Assembly: GCA_009929445.1 (NCBI GenBank)
Contig: SAAL01000012.1
Span: 1-50,157 of the forward strand
Source: Bacteroidia bacterium
GTDB taxonomy: Bacteria > Bacteroidota > Bacteroidia > Bacteroidales > Paludibacteraceae
DNA length: 50,157 bases
Direction: 5' to 3'
Shown: positions 33,970 to 42,047 of the stretch, one piece after another
How the letters are laid out: the number at the start of each line of letters is the position of its first letter
How positions within the stretch are numbered: position 1 is the first letter of the stretch
The notes under the pieces: generated by a model
The model's database searches: none
What the model was told of the DNA's origin: nothing
Seen by the model: the letters and a program-made list of their open reading frames with translations, nothing else
Made by a program: the position numbers and the translations under genes

Positions 33970-35040
33970 ATGAAAACTACAGTCAAACTGAGAATTAAGA
34001 AACTCGCCGATGGAAACGGAAGCTATTATCTGGATTGGTTTCAGAATGGAAAACGCCATTATGAATACCTGAAAATCTACACCGTACTATCCGACCGCCC
34101 CACCAAGGAAGAACGGGAAGCCAATAAGGAATCCCTGAAACTTGCCCAACAGATACGCAATCAGCGTGAAAACCAGCTTATCGCCAGCCCGAACGGAATC
34201 ACACCTGCACACAAGCGTAAACAGTCAGTTCTTGCCTATTGCGAAGCTCAGGCAATAACTAAAGTCAGTATGCAGGTTGTTGATCACCTCAAAGAATATA
34301 TGCCCAACAAATCGCTCCAAATGCAGGAAGTAAAGCGGGAGTTTGTCCAGGGCTTTGCCGATTATTTGACAAGCAATCTTCACGGAAATACGGCTAACGC
34401 CTATTTCTCCAAATTCCGTTCGTTTATCAAAAGAGCCATTACCGAAAGCATTGTTGCGTCCGACACCCTGTTGGATATTGAAGCTCCAGAGAAGCAAGAA
34501 ACGATTGTAAGTTTCCTTACAACCGATGAAATTGCCCGGATAGCACAAAGCAACCTTAACCCGAAAGTAAAAACCGTATTCCTGTTTTCCTGCTTTTGCG
34601 GGATGCGCTATTCCGACATTAAAAACCTCACTTGGGGAAATATCACCGAAGATTTCCGGCTGAAATTCTCACAGCAAAAAACACAGACCAAAAACGGCAA
34701 ACAAACAGGCGTAACCTATTTGCCGATGAATCCCCAGGCAATCGCTTTGCTTGGCGAACGCAAAGCCGATGATTACAAGGTTTTCAGCGTTCCCACGCAA
34801 CAGGCGTGTGATAAAGCGTTGAAGAATATAGCCACCAAATTAGAACTCAAAAAAACGCTCCATTTCCACATTGCCCGGCACTCGTTTGGTGTTATCTTGC
34901 TCGAAAGCGGCGTTGATATTTACAAGGTCAGCAAATTACTTGGGCATAAATCCGTTCAAACAACCATTAAACATTACGCAAACATAACCGACAAGGGAGC
35001 TCGCGAAGCAATCGACAGTTTTCCTGAAATAAAAATCTAA
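33970..35040 (+). CDS. Tyrosine recombinase (site-specific integrase) of the right element
   Basis: A 356-aa integrase; start at 33970 (MKTTVKLRIKKLADGNGSYY), since the upstream open stretch reads through the promoter. It has an Arm-type N-terminal domain (to about 75), a SAM-like core-binding domain (about 85-170) and the catalytic domain. Catalytic residues are the Arg in CGMRYSDIKNLTW, the His and Arg in HIARHSFGV, the His in LLGHKSVQTT and the nucleophile Tyr in IKHYANI. It begins only 190 bp after the truncated last CRISPR repeat. It is about 100 aa shorter than the left integrase and belongs to a different branch. Confidence 0.92.
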   Translation: MKTTVKLRIKKLADGNGSYYLDWFQNGKRHYEYLKIYTVLSDRPTKEEREANKESLKLAQQIRNQRENQLIASPNGITPAHKRKQSVLAYCEAQAITKVSMQVVDHLKEYMPNKSLQMQEVKREFVQGFADYLTSNLHGNTANAYFSKFRSFIKRAITESIVASDTLLDIEAPEKQETIVSFLTTDEIARIAQSNLNPKVKTVFLFSCFCGMRYSDIKNLTWGNITEDFRLKFSQQKTQTKNGKQTGVTYLPMNPQAIALLGERKADDYKVFSVPTQQACDKALKNIATKLELKKTLHFHIARHSFGVILLESGVDIYKVSKLLGHKSVQTTIKHYANITDKGAREAIDSFPEIKI

Positions 35041-35052
35041 TCAAGTTACAAT

Positions 35053-35943
35053 ATGGATAGTTATAATTTAAAGTACGATCTCGATGATTTTATTGAGAAT
35101 GACGAATTGAATACTCAAATTTATGGAGTTCTGTTGGCAATGCAAGACGGAGCTCCTAATCGTATTAAACTAAAACGGGATATTATTCACATGTTCAACA
35201 AAATGTATGAAATGTGTCATATAATCAGGCAAGATAAGCACCCGGAAATGTACTTTCAAAACTATTGGGATAAAGCAAGGGCTGAACATACAAGTTATGA
35301 AACCAGCATAATTTTTTCAGGAGTTTATCTTATTCTGTCTTTAAGGCCGGGGACAAGTATAAATTTATCAATCTGTCTTAATCGAATTAAGGCGAAGATT
35401 GATCCGGCATATTTAGAACCTTTTGAGCCGATTTTAAATAGTGGCAAAGCGTATGCTGATGGCAAGGCTTTACCTCCTGATTTTGCATTTCTGAAATTTG
35501 AAGCTGACAAAATTGAAGATTTATCCAAGCGGGAATTGTTTTATCAGGAGTATCAGACTCGATATAAGCAAGCTCAGAATCAAGGGGACATACTCAAACA
35601 GATTGAAGATGAAATAAAACTTATTGAGCGAACTAAAGCCCTCGCCGTTCAAGAAAATATTGAAATTCCAACCGAAAGCGAGAAGGGAGTTTCAAGTAAG
35701 GTTCGAGCAGTCGTAATAATGGAAATGCTCAAACAAATGGGCAAAGGGAAGTCTGCAAATGATCTTTCAGCAATTTGCAGGCTTGTTTCGTTTCTTACGA
35801 ATCAGAGCGAAAAGAAGCTTTATAATGAAGCCCAGAAGGGTATTTTGTTGAGTTCGTACCATGATGCTGAAATATCACAAGTCAATGAAATTATGAAATC
35901 ATTAAATATCTCAATATCAATAGAAAAGAATAAAGACTACTAA
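35053..35943 (+). CDS. Hypothetical protein of integrative elements, 296 aa
   Basis: No family recognised. It is soluble, mostly helical, with a Gln/Glu/Lys-rich segment (QTRYKQAQNQGDILKQIEDE) likely to form a coiled coil at about residues 175-200 and a C-terminal helical part starting VSSKVRAVVIMEMLKQMGKG. It starts 12 bp behind the integrase and ends just before tandem palindromes. The left element has an unrelated-looking 351-aa gene in the same position. Confidence 0.6.
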   Translation: MDSYNLKYDLDDFIENDELNTQIYGVLLAMQDGAPNRIKLKRDIIHMFNKMYEMCHIIRQDKHPEMYFQNYWDKARAEHTSYETSIIFSGVYLILSLRPGTSINLSICLNRIKAKIDPAYLEPFEPILNSGKAYADGKALPPDFAFLKFEADKIEDLSKRELFYQEYQTRYKQAQNQGDILKQIEDEIKLIERTKALAVQENIEIPTESEKGVSSKVRAVVIMEMLKQMGKGKSANDLSAICRLVSFLTNQSEKKLYNEAQKGILLSSYHDAEISQVNEIMKSLNISISIEKNKDY

Positions 35944-35945
35944 TT

Positions 35946-35972
35946 TACAACCGGGTTGTACAACCAGTTGTA
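35946..35972. promoter_or_regulatory. Two overlapping palindromes upstream of the HTH pair
   Basis: TACAACCGGGTTGTA (35946-35960) and TACAACCAGTTGTA (35959-35972) are consecutive palindromes sharing TACAAC/GTTGTA half-sites. Their place between the hypothetical gene and the two HTH genes matches that of the tandem palindromes at 10692-10762 in the left element. Confidence 0.55.
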
Positions 35973-35997
35973 AGCTCTTTTTGACTATTCATTTGCA

Positions 35998-36030
35998 GTC
36001 GCAATCTTCACAAGAGGGTTGCGGCTTTTC
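35998..36030 (+). terminator. Possible terminator before the HTH pair
   Basis: GTCGCAA (35998-36004) pairs with TTGCGGC (36019-36025), one G-T pair, followed by TTTTCTTTT. It could end the integrase transcript or attenuate read-through into the HTH genes. Confidence 0.4.
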
Positions 36031-36084
36031 TTTTGGAATTCGCCGCAAGCGGAAAGCCTAACAACTTGGCGAGCAAATGAAATT

Positions 36085-36390
36085 ATGCAAGAACAGATTT
36101 TACTGAAACTCGACTCAATCGAAAAACGCTTGGTCGAACAGAATCTTCTCCAAAAGGAGATTTTTACCTTTGCCGAAGCCTGCTTATACCTCGACTTAAG
36201 CAGCAGCCATTTGTATAAGCTGACAAGCAGCAATACAATCCCATGTTATTGTCCGCAGGGAAAGAAACTCTATTTCCGCCGTCCGGAACTTGATTTGTGG
36301 TTAACCCGTACTCGCTCTGCTTCAGTTGCAGAAGTTGAACAAAAAGCAGCTGATTATATCAGTGGCAAAGGAAGGAGGATAAGACGATGA
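36085..36390 (+). CDS. Small helix-turn-helix protein (excisionase type), first of a pair
   Basis: A 101-aa protein; ATG at 36085 (MQEQILLKLDSIEKRLVEQN) chosen because a short coiled coil and then the HTH follow directly (FTFAEACLYLDLSSSHLYKL, then KKLYFRRPELDLWL). The basic tail GKGRRIRR may touch DNA. Its stop overlaps the next HTH gene by 4 bp. Likely an excisionase or element regulator. Confidence 0.75.
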   Translation: MQEQILLKLDSIEKRLVEQNLLQKEIFTFAEACLYLDLSSSHLYKLTSSNTIPCYCPQGKKLYFRRPELDLWLTRTRSASVAEVEQKAADYISGKGRRIRR

Positions 36391-36746
36391 AAGAACCCCG
36401 TATTTTATCTGAAATCCTGAAAGATTATTTTCAGAGCAGCAACGAGCCGTTGGCTGTAAATTTTCGCAGACATTTCAACATTAAGCAAGTCCAGATGGAC
36501 CAGCTTTCAAATGAGGAAATTGATGAAATGCTTGAAAAGTCCTTTCTTGAAGATTGGATTGATAATCAAGATGTAATGCAGATTCTGCATATTAGCCCCC
36601 GTACATTACAAACCCTGCGTTCCAATGGCATGTTGCCATTTTCACGTATTGGCAATAAATTGTACTACCGCCGCCAAGACTTACAACGCTTGCTTGCCGA
36701 TAATTACAGCATGATTAAAATTCGTGATTATGGGAAGCGTAAGTAA
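36387..36746 (+). CDS. Small helix-turn-helix protein (excisionase type), second of a pair
   Basis: A 119-aa protein with an N-terminal helical region and an excisionase-type HTH from about residue 60 (NQDVMQILHISPRTLQTLRS, then PFSRIGNKLYYRRQDLQRLL). The motif closely resembles those of the two HTH genes of the left element. It overlaps the first HTH gene by 4 bp and the next gene's start by about 17 bp, so the set is one transcription unit. Confidence 0.75.
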   Translation: MKEPRILSEILKDYFQSSNEPLAVNFRRHFNIKQVQMDQLSNEEIDEMLEKSFLEDWIDNQDVMQILHISPRTLQTLRSNGMLPFSRIGNKLYYRRQDLQRLLADNYSMIKIRDYGKRK

Positions 36747-37725
36747 GGCGGCGATATTGTCTAAAACTCACTACGGTATTGGAATATATGCCCATGTGTT
36801 GAGTTTGTATTATCCAAATCAAACAGTCCTCTCCCTTTCGGGGAGGACTTGTTTGCCAACCAAAAATCCATTCAATGCCGATAAACCGACATTGAATATT
36901 TTTATTTTCAAGGAGAATGTTTTGGGTAATGCTTTAGATAGAGAGTTTGCACGGCACGAGGATAGCGAAAACGCTATCCCTGCCGGTGATCCGTTCGGCT
37001 TTGCCGAACTGCATTATAAACAGTCCGGTGATGAAATACTGCAAACGCTGAACAAGAAAATGAATCTGAGAATCGGCGAAAAATTCGATTTTTACGCTAA
37101 CGGTAAAAAATCAAATATCTCACATAATCCTGATAATCAAAATAATCATAGTTTAGATATTGGGGTGAGGCATTTCTCATTCTTTAAAGCTCCCGTTCGG
37201 AATACTATTCCTCACAAGTCAATCTCTTTGCTCGATGCCTACAATTACATTGTCGGCGATTATGCAAAACAACGAACGGAAAAACTCAGAAGTATAGAAG
37301 ACCTAAAACAAGCACGGCAATTCAAAGCCTCAACATTCGACTACTGTACTTTTTCAGGAATGTTTCAAACCCGAAACGACAAAGCATTGATTAGTCATTC
37401 CGGCTTATTGTGCATTGACTTTGACCATTTGCAAAGCGTTGATCTGCTTCGCAAGCAACTTTTGCAAGATGAATACTTCGAAACCCAATTACTCTTTGTA
37501 AGTCCCTCAGGAGATGGCATTAAGTGGATAATCTCAATAAGTCCACCTGTGGGGGATTTAGGGGGCTTTTCCCACAGCAACTATTTTGCTGCGGTTGCAA
37601 ACTACATTCTACAAACCTATGGTGTTGAAGTCGATAAATCAGGACGGGATATATCCCGCGCCTGCTTTCTTCCACACGACCCACAGGCATACATTAATCC
37701 AATTTACAAACCTTCAACTAAATAA
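36730..37725 (+). CDS. BT4734/VirE-N-like primase-type protein
   Basis: A 331-aa protein of the BT4734/BF3469 kind found next to DUF3987 genes in Bacteroidota elements. The core (about 125-330) has KASTFDYCTFSGMF, SGLLCIDFDHLQ, ETQLLFVSPSGDGIKW and SGRDISRACFLPHDP, resembling archaeo-eukaryotic primase or VirE-N domains with acidic residues in CIDFDH. I prefer ATG 36730 over GTG 36724. The first 120 residues are poorly conserved and include two in-frame palindromic insertions (LSLSGRTCLPTKN; SPPVGDLGGF lies further in). It is followed after 2 bp by the PriCT/DUF3987 gene. Confidence 0.7.
   Translation: MGSVSKAAILSKTHYGIGIYAHVLSLYYPNQTVLSLSGRTCLPTKNPFNADKPTLNIFIFKENVLGNALDREFARHEDSENAIPAGDPFGFAELHYKQSGDEILQTLNKKMNLRIGEKFDFYANGKKSNISHNPDNQNNHSLDIGVRHFSFFKAPVRNTIPHKSISLLDAYNYIVGDYAKQRTEKLRSIEDLKQARQFKASTFDYCTFSGMFQTRNDKALISHSGLLCIDFDHLQSVDLLRKQLLQDEYFETQLLFVSPSGDGIKWIISISPPVGDLGGFSHSNYFAAVANYILQTYGVEVDKSGRDISRACFLPHDPQAYINPIYKPSTK
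36826..36848. repeat. Palindromic repeat inside the BT4734-like gene
   Basis: GTCCTCTCCC (36826-36835) and GGGGAGGAC (36840-36848) form a hairpin in the poorly conserved N-terminal part. This CCTCTCCC/GGGGAGG word is a frequent dispersed palindrome in Bacteroidota genomes. It reads in frame. Confidence 0.55.
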
Positions 37726-37727
37726 TT

Positions 37728-39578
37728 ATGAGCAAGAAGACATTTAACCCGGCAGATTGGGTTCCAGATAAATCAATACAAAATCCCAAGTCCCAAGAGT
37801 CCTTACAGTCTTTAGGTACAAGTAACGATATTGAAGAAATTACGAGAAGAATTGAATCTTCAGCTCTCGATATTGCCCCCAATTATGCCGATTGGCGCGA
37901 CCTTGGTTTTGCCCTCGCTGACGCTTTGGGCGAAAGCGGTCGTAATTACTACCACCGCCTAAGCCGTTTTTATCCGTCTTATTCGCAAAGCGAAACTGAC
38001 AAACAATACTCTGCTTGCCTTGCTTCGCACGGCCACGGTGTTACAATCAAAACCCTTTACCACCTTGCAAAAGCAGCAGGAGTAAGCGTTTCTATTCCTC
38101 AACCTCCCAAAAGCCCCTCCTTTGGAGAGGTTGGGGAGGCTAAATCTCCAATTCCCCAAAATGGGGAAATGGAGGAAATGGGGAAATGTCGTGCCAGCGA
38201 GAGCAGAGGTCAAACTCGTTTGAACCTTTGCCGAGAGCAGCCGACATTACTGGAACAGAATCAGGAAAAGCAGTTGCCCGCTTTCCCGAAAGACATATTT
38301 GAAACATTGCCCGGCTTACTCCATGCAATCACTTCAAATGCCGATTCACCCGAAGATGCAGACTTGCTTTTGCTGGGCTCCCTCACTGTTTTCAGTGCAT
38401 GTATGCCAAATGTGTACGGTGTGTATGGTCAGCATGAAGTATTTCCAAACCTATTTCTTTTTGTTACAGCTAAGGCTTCGGCAGGTAAAGGAAGACTTTC
38501 TCTTTGTCGTCGTTTGGTAGAACCTATTCACCAAATGATGCGCCAGCAATGCAAAGCCGAACAGGAAGAATACAAGTTGAAACTCACACAGTACAACGCC
38601 AGCAGCGATAAGGCACATGAAGAAAAACCCGAAGAACCACCTCTCAGAACGCTGATTATTCCGGCTAACAACAGTGCAACAGGTCTGTTTCAATTGCTCA
38701 AGGAGAATAACGAAAAGGGATTGATTTTTGAAACCGAAGGAGATACGCTTGCACAAACTTTCAAGTCCGAACATGGAAATTATTCCGATGGTTTCCGCAA
38801 AGCGTTTCACCACGAAACAATTTCGTATAACCGCCGCAAAGACAGGGAATTTGTTGAGTTAGCAAGCCCTCAACTTTCCGCCCTTTTATCTGGCACGCCC
38901 AAACAGGTATCTTCATTGATACCGAACGCCGAAAACGGACTTTTCAGCCGTTTCATGTTCTACTTTATGAATCTTCGCCCAATATGGAAAGATGTGTTTG
39001 CTGGTGATGACGAGCAACCGCTTGAACATAAATTTGATGTTTACGGAAAAGAGTTTTTGGATTTCAATCTTTTTCTTCGTCAGCAACCAGTCCGGTTTAG
39101 ATTTGCTTTTTCAAGCAGTCAACAAAAAGCGTTCAATGCTTACTTTGAACAAACTCAACTTCAATACCTCGAATTGTGCGGAGATGATTATGTGGGAAGC
39201 ATTCGCCGGTTAGGTTTAATTGCTTTTCGTTTAGCTATGATAATGACCGCTTTGAGAATCATTGACACGGGGGAAGTTTCGTCTGTGCTTGTTTGTAATG
39301 ACAGCGATTTCAATACGGTGATGGAAATAGTAAAAGTGCTTGTTTTACACGCAGCATACATTTTTGAGCAACTGCCCAAAGACACCGCAACACAACAGCC
39401 ATTAAATCATAAACGGCAGTTATTGGATGCTTTGCCTGCTGAATTTGACCGCCAGACTTATCTTGCAGTCGCTAAAAATCTGAATATCCCCGACAAAACA
39501 GCCGAGAAGCAAATCAGTCGATTTGTGGACGCAGGACTGCTGAAACGCCCTTCTCACGGCAAATACTGCAAGTCTTAA
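37728..39578 (+). CDS. PriCT_2-DUF3987 replication protein
   Basis: A 616-aa protein. Residues about 30-125 resemble a PriCT_2 primase C-terminal domain (YADWRDLGFALADALGESGR). A low-complexity linker (about 130-180) contains PPKSPSFGEVGE and IPQNGEMEEMG, encoded by palindromic repeats. The DUF3987 ATPase region follows, with LFVTAKASAGKGRLSLC at the Walker A position (GKG instead of the usual GKS/T) and later GLIFETEGDTLAQTF and LLSGTPKQVSSLI. A winged helix ends the protein (RQTYLAVAKNLNIPDKTAEK). It probably drives element replication with the BT4734-like primase. The altered Walker A may weaken ATP binding. Confidence 0.75.
   Translation: MSKKTFNPADWVPDKSIQNPKSQESLQSLGTSNDIEEITRRIESSALDIAPNYADWRDLGFALADALGESGRNYYHRLSRFYPSYSQSETDKQYSACLASHGHGVTIKTLYHLAKAAGVSVSIPQPPKSPSFGEVGEAKSPIPQNGEMEEMGKCRASESRGQTRLNLCREQPTLLEQNQEKQLPAFPKDIFETLPGLLHAITSNADSPEDADLLLLGSLTVFSACMPNVYGVYGQHEVFPNLFLFVTAKASAGKGRLSLCRRLVEPIHQMMRQQCKAEQEEYKLKLTQYNASSDKAHEEKPEEPPLRTLIIPANNSATGLFQLLKENNEKGLIFETEGDTLAQTFKSEHGNYSDGFRKAFHHETISYNRRKDREFVELASPQLSALLSGTPKQVSSLIPNAENGLFSRFMFYFMNLRPIWKDVFAGDDEQPLEHKFDVYGKEFLDFNLFLRQQPVRFRFAFSSSQQKAFNAYFEQTQLQYLELCGDDYVGSIRRLGLIAFRLAMIMTALRIIDTGEVSSVLVCNDSDFNTVMEIVKVLVLHAAYIFEQLPKDTATQQPLNHKRQLLDALPAEFDRQTYLAVAKNLNIPDKTAEKQISRFVDAGLLKRPSHGKYCKS
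38102..38174. repeat. Two palindromic repeats in the linker of the DUF3987 gene
   Basis: One element pairs CCCCTCC with GGAGAGG around ttt and CCTCC with GGAGG further out (about 38103-38139). The other has arms CTCCAATTCCCC (38146-38157) and GGGGAAATGGAG (38163-38174) with one mismatch. Both are translated in frame. A similar CCCC...AAAATGGGG word recurs at about 49277-49307. Confidence 0.65.
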
Positions 39579-39610
39579 AACCTGTTTATTTCTTTTTCTT
39601 GCTTTTGTTT

Positions 39611-39661
39611 ATAATTTTCTTGTTTTTTCTGGTAGAAACAAGAAAATTATTTTTATATTTG
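39611..39661 (+). promoter_or_regulatory. Operator-like 15-bp inverted repeat and -7 box before the AbiEi-like gene
   Basis: ATAATTTTCTTGTTT (39611-39625) and AAACAAGAAAATTAT (39636-39650) are perfect arms around 10 nt, followed 3 bp later by TATATTTG (39654-39661), 22 bp before the ATG. This is the layout of an operator lying across the -33 region. AbiEi antitoxins of type IV systems are known to bind inverted repeats in their own promoter. The hairpin followed by TTTTTAT might also terminate the DUF3987 transcript. Confidence 0.6.
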
Positions 39662-39683
39662 CTGTCGATAATATCAAATACAA

Positions 39684-40409
39684 ATGACTGAAACAATTAG
39701 AAATACAATCAATCGTTTTGCTACTGGATATGTGTTTACAACATTGGATTTTCCTGTTGATGTAAGCAAACAAGCCACTGTAAACCGTATTTTGAACAAT
39801 ATGGTTGCTGCCGGGCAAATACGCCGATTATCTAAGGGACGTTTTTACAAACCTCAAATTTCTGAATTTGGAGAGTTGCAACCCGATATTGATCAAGTGG
39901 TGAAAGATTTGATTGAAAAGAATGGCAAGCCTGTTGGTTATATTACTGGTACCACTATTTTCAACAAATACGGTCTTACTTCACAAGTTCCGGCAGACTT
40001 ACAAATAGCAGTCCGTAAAGAGAAGAAACCGATTATTAGAGGAACTTACCAAATATCTTTTGTCAATCAGCCCAATACGATTACAAAGGAGAATATCCCT
40101 ATTTTGCAATTACTTGACTGTTTACGCTTCTTCAAAACTATTCCCGACACTTCGCCTGAACAGGCTTGTCAGCGATTAATTGAGATATTCAGGGAGTTGG
40201 ACAGCAAACAGGTACTTGCAACAAAGAAATTGGTATTGAAATACAATCCGGCAAGTATAGCACTATTGGGGGCAATACTTGAAAATGCGTGTCCCGATGA
40301 AGATGTCTCAGTGCTTTTCAAGGCACTGAATCACTTATCAACCTACAAATTGGGTATTTGCGAAACAGTACTTCCAAATTGTAAAAAATGGCATATAATA
40401 AACCAATAA
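39684..40409 (+). CDS. DUF6088 / AbiEi-like transcriptional regulator
   Basis: A 241-aa protein with an N-terminal winged helix (about 1-60: GYVFTTLDFPVDVSKQATVN, MVAAGQIRRLSKGRFYK), then GKPVGYITGTTIFNKYGLTS and QIAVRKEKKPIIRGTYQISF. This is the layout of the AbiEi antitoxin family, also labelled DUF6088 in Bacteroidota. AbiEi normally precedes an AbiEii nucleotidyltransferase toxin; no such gene follows here. Instead it heads a tight operon of four other genes (gaps of 16, 15, 32 and 6 bp), which suggests it has been reused as the repressor of that module. A large perfect inverted repeat in its promoter supports autoregulation. Confidence 0.75.
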   Translation: MTETIRNTINRFATGYVFTTLDFPVDVSKQATVNRILNNMVAAGQIRRLSKGRFYKPQISEFGELQPDIDQVVKDLIEKNGKPVGYITGTTIFNKYGLTSQVPADLQIAVRKEKKPIIRGTYQISFVNQPNTITKENIPILQLLDCLRFFKTIPDTSPEQACQRLIEIFRELDSKQVLATKKLVLKYNPASIALLGAILENACPDEDVSVLFKALNHLSTYKLGICETVLPNCKKWHIINQ

Positions 40410-40425
40410 TTTCAAATAGATAACC

Positions 40426-40707
40426 ATGAAAGAATACAGTACAGTTCAGGAAAGAGATGCTTTCGATGAAAGAATCTTTGAAATTGTTCAGGAATACATT
40501 GAAGATGGAAATTCCGAAAGCAACTTTGGTTTGAGTATAAATCCTCAAACATTAGAATTGGCTCTCGTTAGTCATGAGAATAACCCTGAGGGGTGCGATT
40601 TCCACCCATTGGAAAGTTTGATTCGTCCCAATGATAACAACACCGGAAATGAACCTGATTGCGATGCTACTCACGAATTGGCTTCGTCATACTGCTTTGT
40701 GAGGTAA
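40426..40707 (+). CDS. Hypothetical acidic protein, 93 aa
   Basis: Not recognised. It is acidic, rich in Asn, Asp and Glu, with a helical start (ERDAFDERIFEIVQEYIEDG) and a C-terminal part rich in Asn, Asp, Cys and His (NNPEGCDFHPLESLIRPNDN). No signal peptide. It lies 16 bp behind the AbiEi-like gene and 15 bp ahead of a nuclease-like gene, so it belongs to the operon. Small acidic proteins beside nucleases can be inhibitors or DNA mimics, but nothing in the sequence proves that. Confidence 0.6.
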   Translation: MKEYSTVQERDAFDERIFEIVQEYIEDGNSESNFGLSINPQTLELALVSHENNPEGCDFHPLESLIRPNDNNTGNEPDCDATHELASSYCFVR

Positions 40708-40722
40708 AAAATCATTCATTCA

Positions 40723-41238
40723 ATGGAATATCAATTAGTATATCAACTATTTCCCCGCTCTTTTGGCATTACAGAAGACATTAAGGCGGTAATTTCATGT
40801 TTTGAAAGAAATTATGAACAAATCAAGTCTCCAGACAATAATTTGCCAAGTGACGGAGTGTTGAAAGTTCTTTCTGCCGATTTGGAAGCCTTGAATTTCA
40901 AAGTAGAAAGAAGCAAGACAAGTGTTGATAAAATCAAAGTTCCTGTCTTGTTTAGTATCAACAATAGAATTGATAAATTCTTTGATGCTGACGCCGTAAG
41001 TGAAGATGGAAAGATTGTAATTGAAGTAGAGGCTGGGCGTGGTTACAGAAACAATCAATTTCTCAAGGACATTTTTCAGGCTTGCATGATGCCCAATGTT
41101 GAATATCTGGTAATCGCAGTAAGAAATCACTATCACGATTCGGACGACTTCAAATCAATCTTTCAATTTCTGGAAACATTATATATCAGTGGCAGATTGC
41201 AACTTCCATTGAAAGGTATTGTCCTGATTGGTTATTGA
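40723..41238 (+). CDS. Probable PD-(D/E)XK-fold nuclease-like protein
   Basis: A 171-aa protein. After a helical N-terminus the segment FFDADAVSEDGKIVIEVEAG (about residues 85-104) shows a D...E-x-E pattern on successive strands, followed by QFLKDIFQACMM and VEYLVIAVRNHY. This is the topology of a restriction-endonuclease-like core in which the third acidic residue replaces the usual Lys or sits in a variant ExE motif. The remaining helix and strand (LQLPLKGIVLIGY) complete a small alpha/beta fold. With an HNH nuclease next to it, a role in DNA cleavage or recognition is plausible. The fold is inferred by eye. Confidence 0.5.
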   Translation: MEYQLVYQLFPRSFGITEDIKAVISCFERNYEQIKSPDNNLPSDGVLKVLSADLEALNFKVERSKTSVDKIKVPVLFSINNRIDKFFDADAVSEDGKIVIEVEAGRGYRNNQFLKDIFQACMMPNVEYLVIAVRNHYHDSDDFKSIFQFLETLYISGRLQLPLKGIVLIGY

Positions 41239-41270
41239 ATATCTATGTTAATATGAAAAAAGCAAAATAA

Positions 41271-42041
41271 ATGAAAGCAAATCTCTGGTCCCGTGAAGAA
41301 TTAATTCTTGCATTTAATTTGTATTTAAAGCTTCCATTTGGCAAGTTGCATACAAGAACACCTGAAGTTCAAGAACTTGCAATAATGTTAGGACGGTCGG
41401 TTAATTCTATTGCTATTCGCTTGACCAATTTTGCGTCATGTGACCCATATCACCAAAATAGAGGTGTTAAAGGAATGGTGGGTGGAATAAGACAATGTCA
41501 ACCGATTTGGGATGAATTTGCTCAAAATAGAGATTCATTATTGTTCGAAAGTGAGCGAATCCTTGCGGAAAAGGAAACTGGTTCGTTAGAGATAAAATAC
41601 AAAGACATACTTTCAGACATTTCTGATTTAAAAGGAGAAACCAAAATCCGTGAAGTAAAAACACGCGTAAATCAAGATGTTTTTCGTCAAATTGTATTAG
41701 CCAATTACAATAAAAAATGTGCAATTACCGGTATTGATATTCCAGACTTGCTTTTTGCAAGTCACATTATACCTTGGTCGAAAAACGAACAAGAAAGACT
41801 AAACCCTGAAAATGGAATTTGTCTCTCAGCTTTATATGACAAGGCATTTGACAAAGGTTTGATTGGAATTAATGAACGTTATGAGATAAAATTGTCGGCA
41901 AAGTTAAATAAAAATAGAGGGAAAGATTATTTTATAAAACATTTTTTACCTCTTGAAAGTGTGAAATTACATTTACCACAAAAATACTTTCCTAATCCAA
42001 AGTTCCTTCAATGGCATTTAGATACAATCTTTGACAAATAA
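41271..42041 (+). CDS. HNH endonuclease
   Basis: A 256-aa protein. The N-terminal domain (WSREELILAFNLYLKLPFGK, EVQELAIMLGRSVNSIAIRL) resembles a DNA-binding helical module often found fused to restriction-type HNH domains. The HNH domain lies at about 145-215, with CAITGIDIPDLLFASHIIPW, NPENGICLSALYDKAFDKGL and the catalytic His in SHIIPW. Proteins of this layout are annotated as putative restriction endonucleases. It is 6 bp ahead of the AIPR gene. The activity is well supported; the target is unknown, and no methylase is encoded next to it. Confidence 0.85.
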   Translation: MKANLWSREELILAFNLYLKLPFGKLHTRTPEVQELAIMLGRSVNSIAIRLTNFASCDPYHQNRGVKGMVGGIRQCQPIWDEFAQNRDSLLFESERILAEKETGSLEIKYKDILSDISDLKGETKIREVKTRVNQDVFRQIVLANYNKKCAITGIDIPDLLFASHIIPWSKNEQERLNPENGICLSALYDKAFDKGLIGINERYEIKLSAKLNKNRGKDYFIKHFLPLESVKLHLPQKYFPNPKFLQWHLDTIFDK

Positions 42042-42047
42042 TTTGCT

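Noticed and set aside
39684-40409. A complete AbiE type IV toxin-antitoxin pair
   Set aside because: The regulator is AbiEi-like but no AbiEii nucleotidyltransferase motif is found in the genes that follow.
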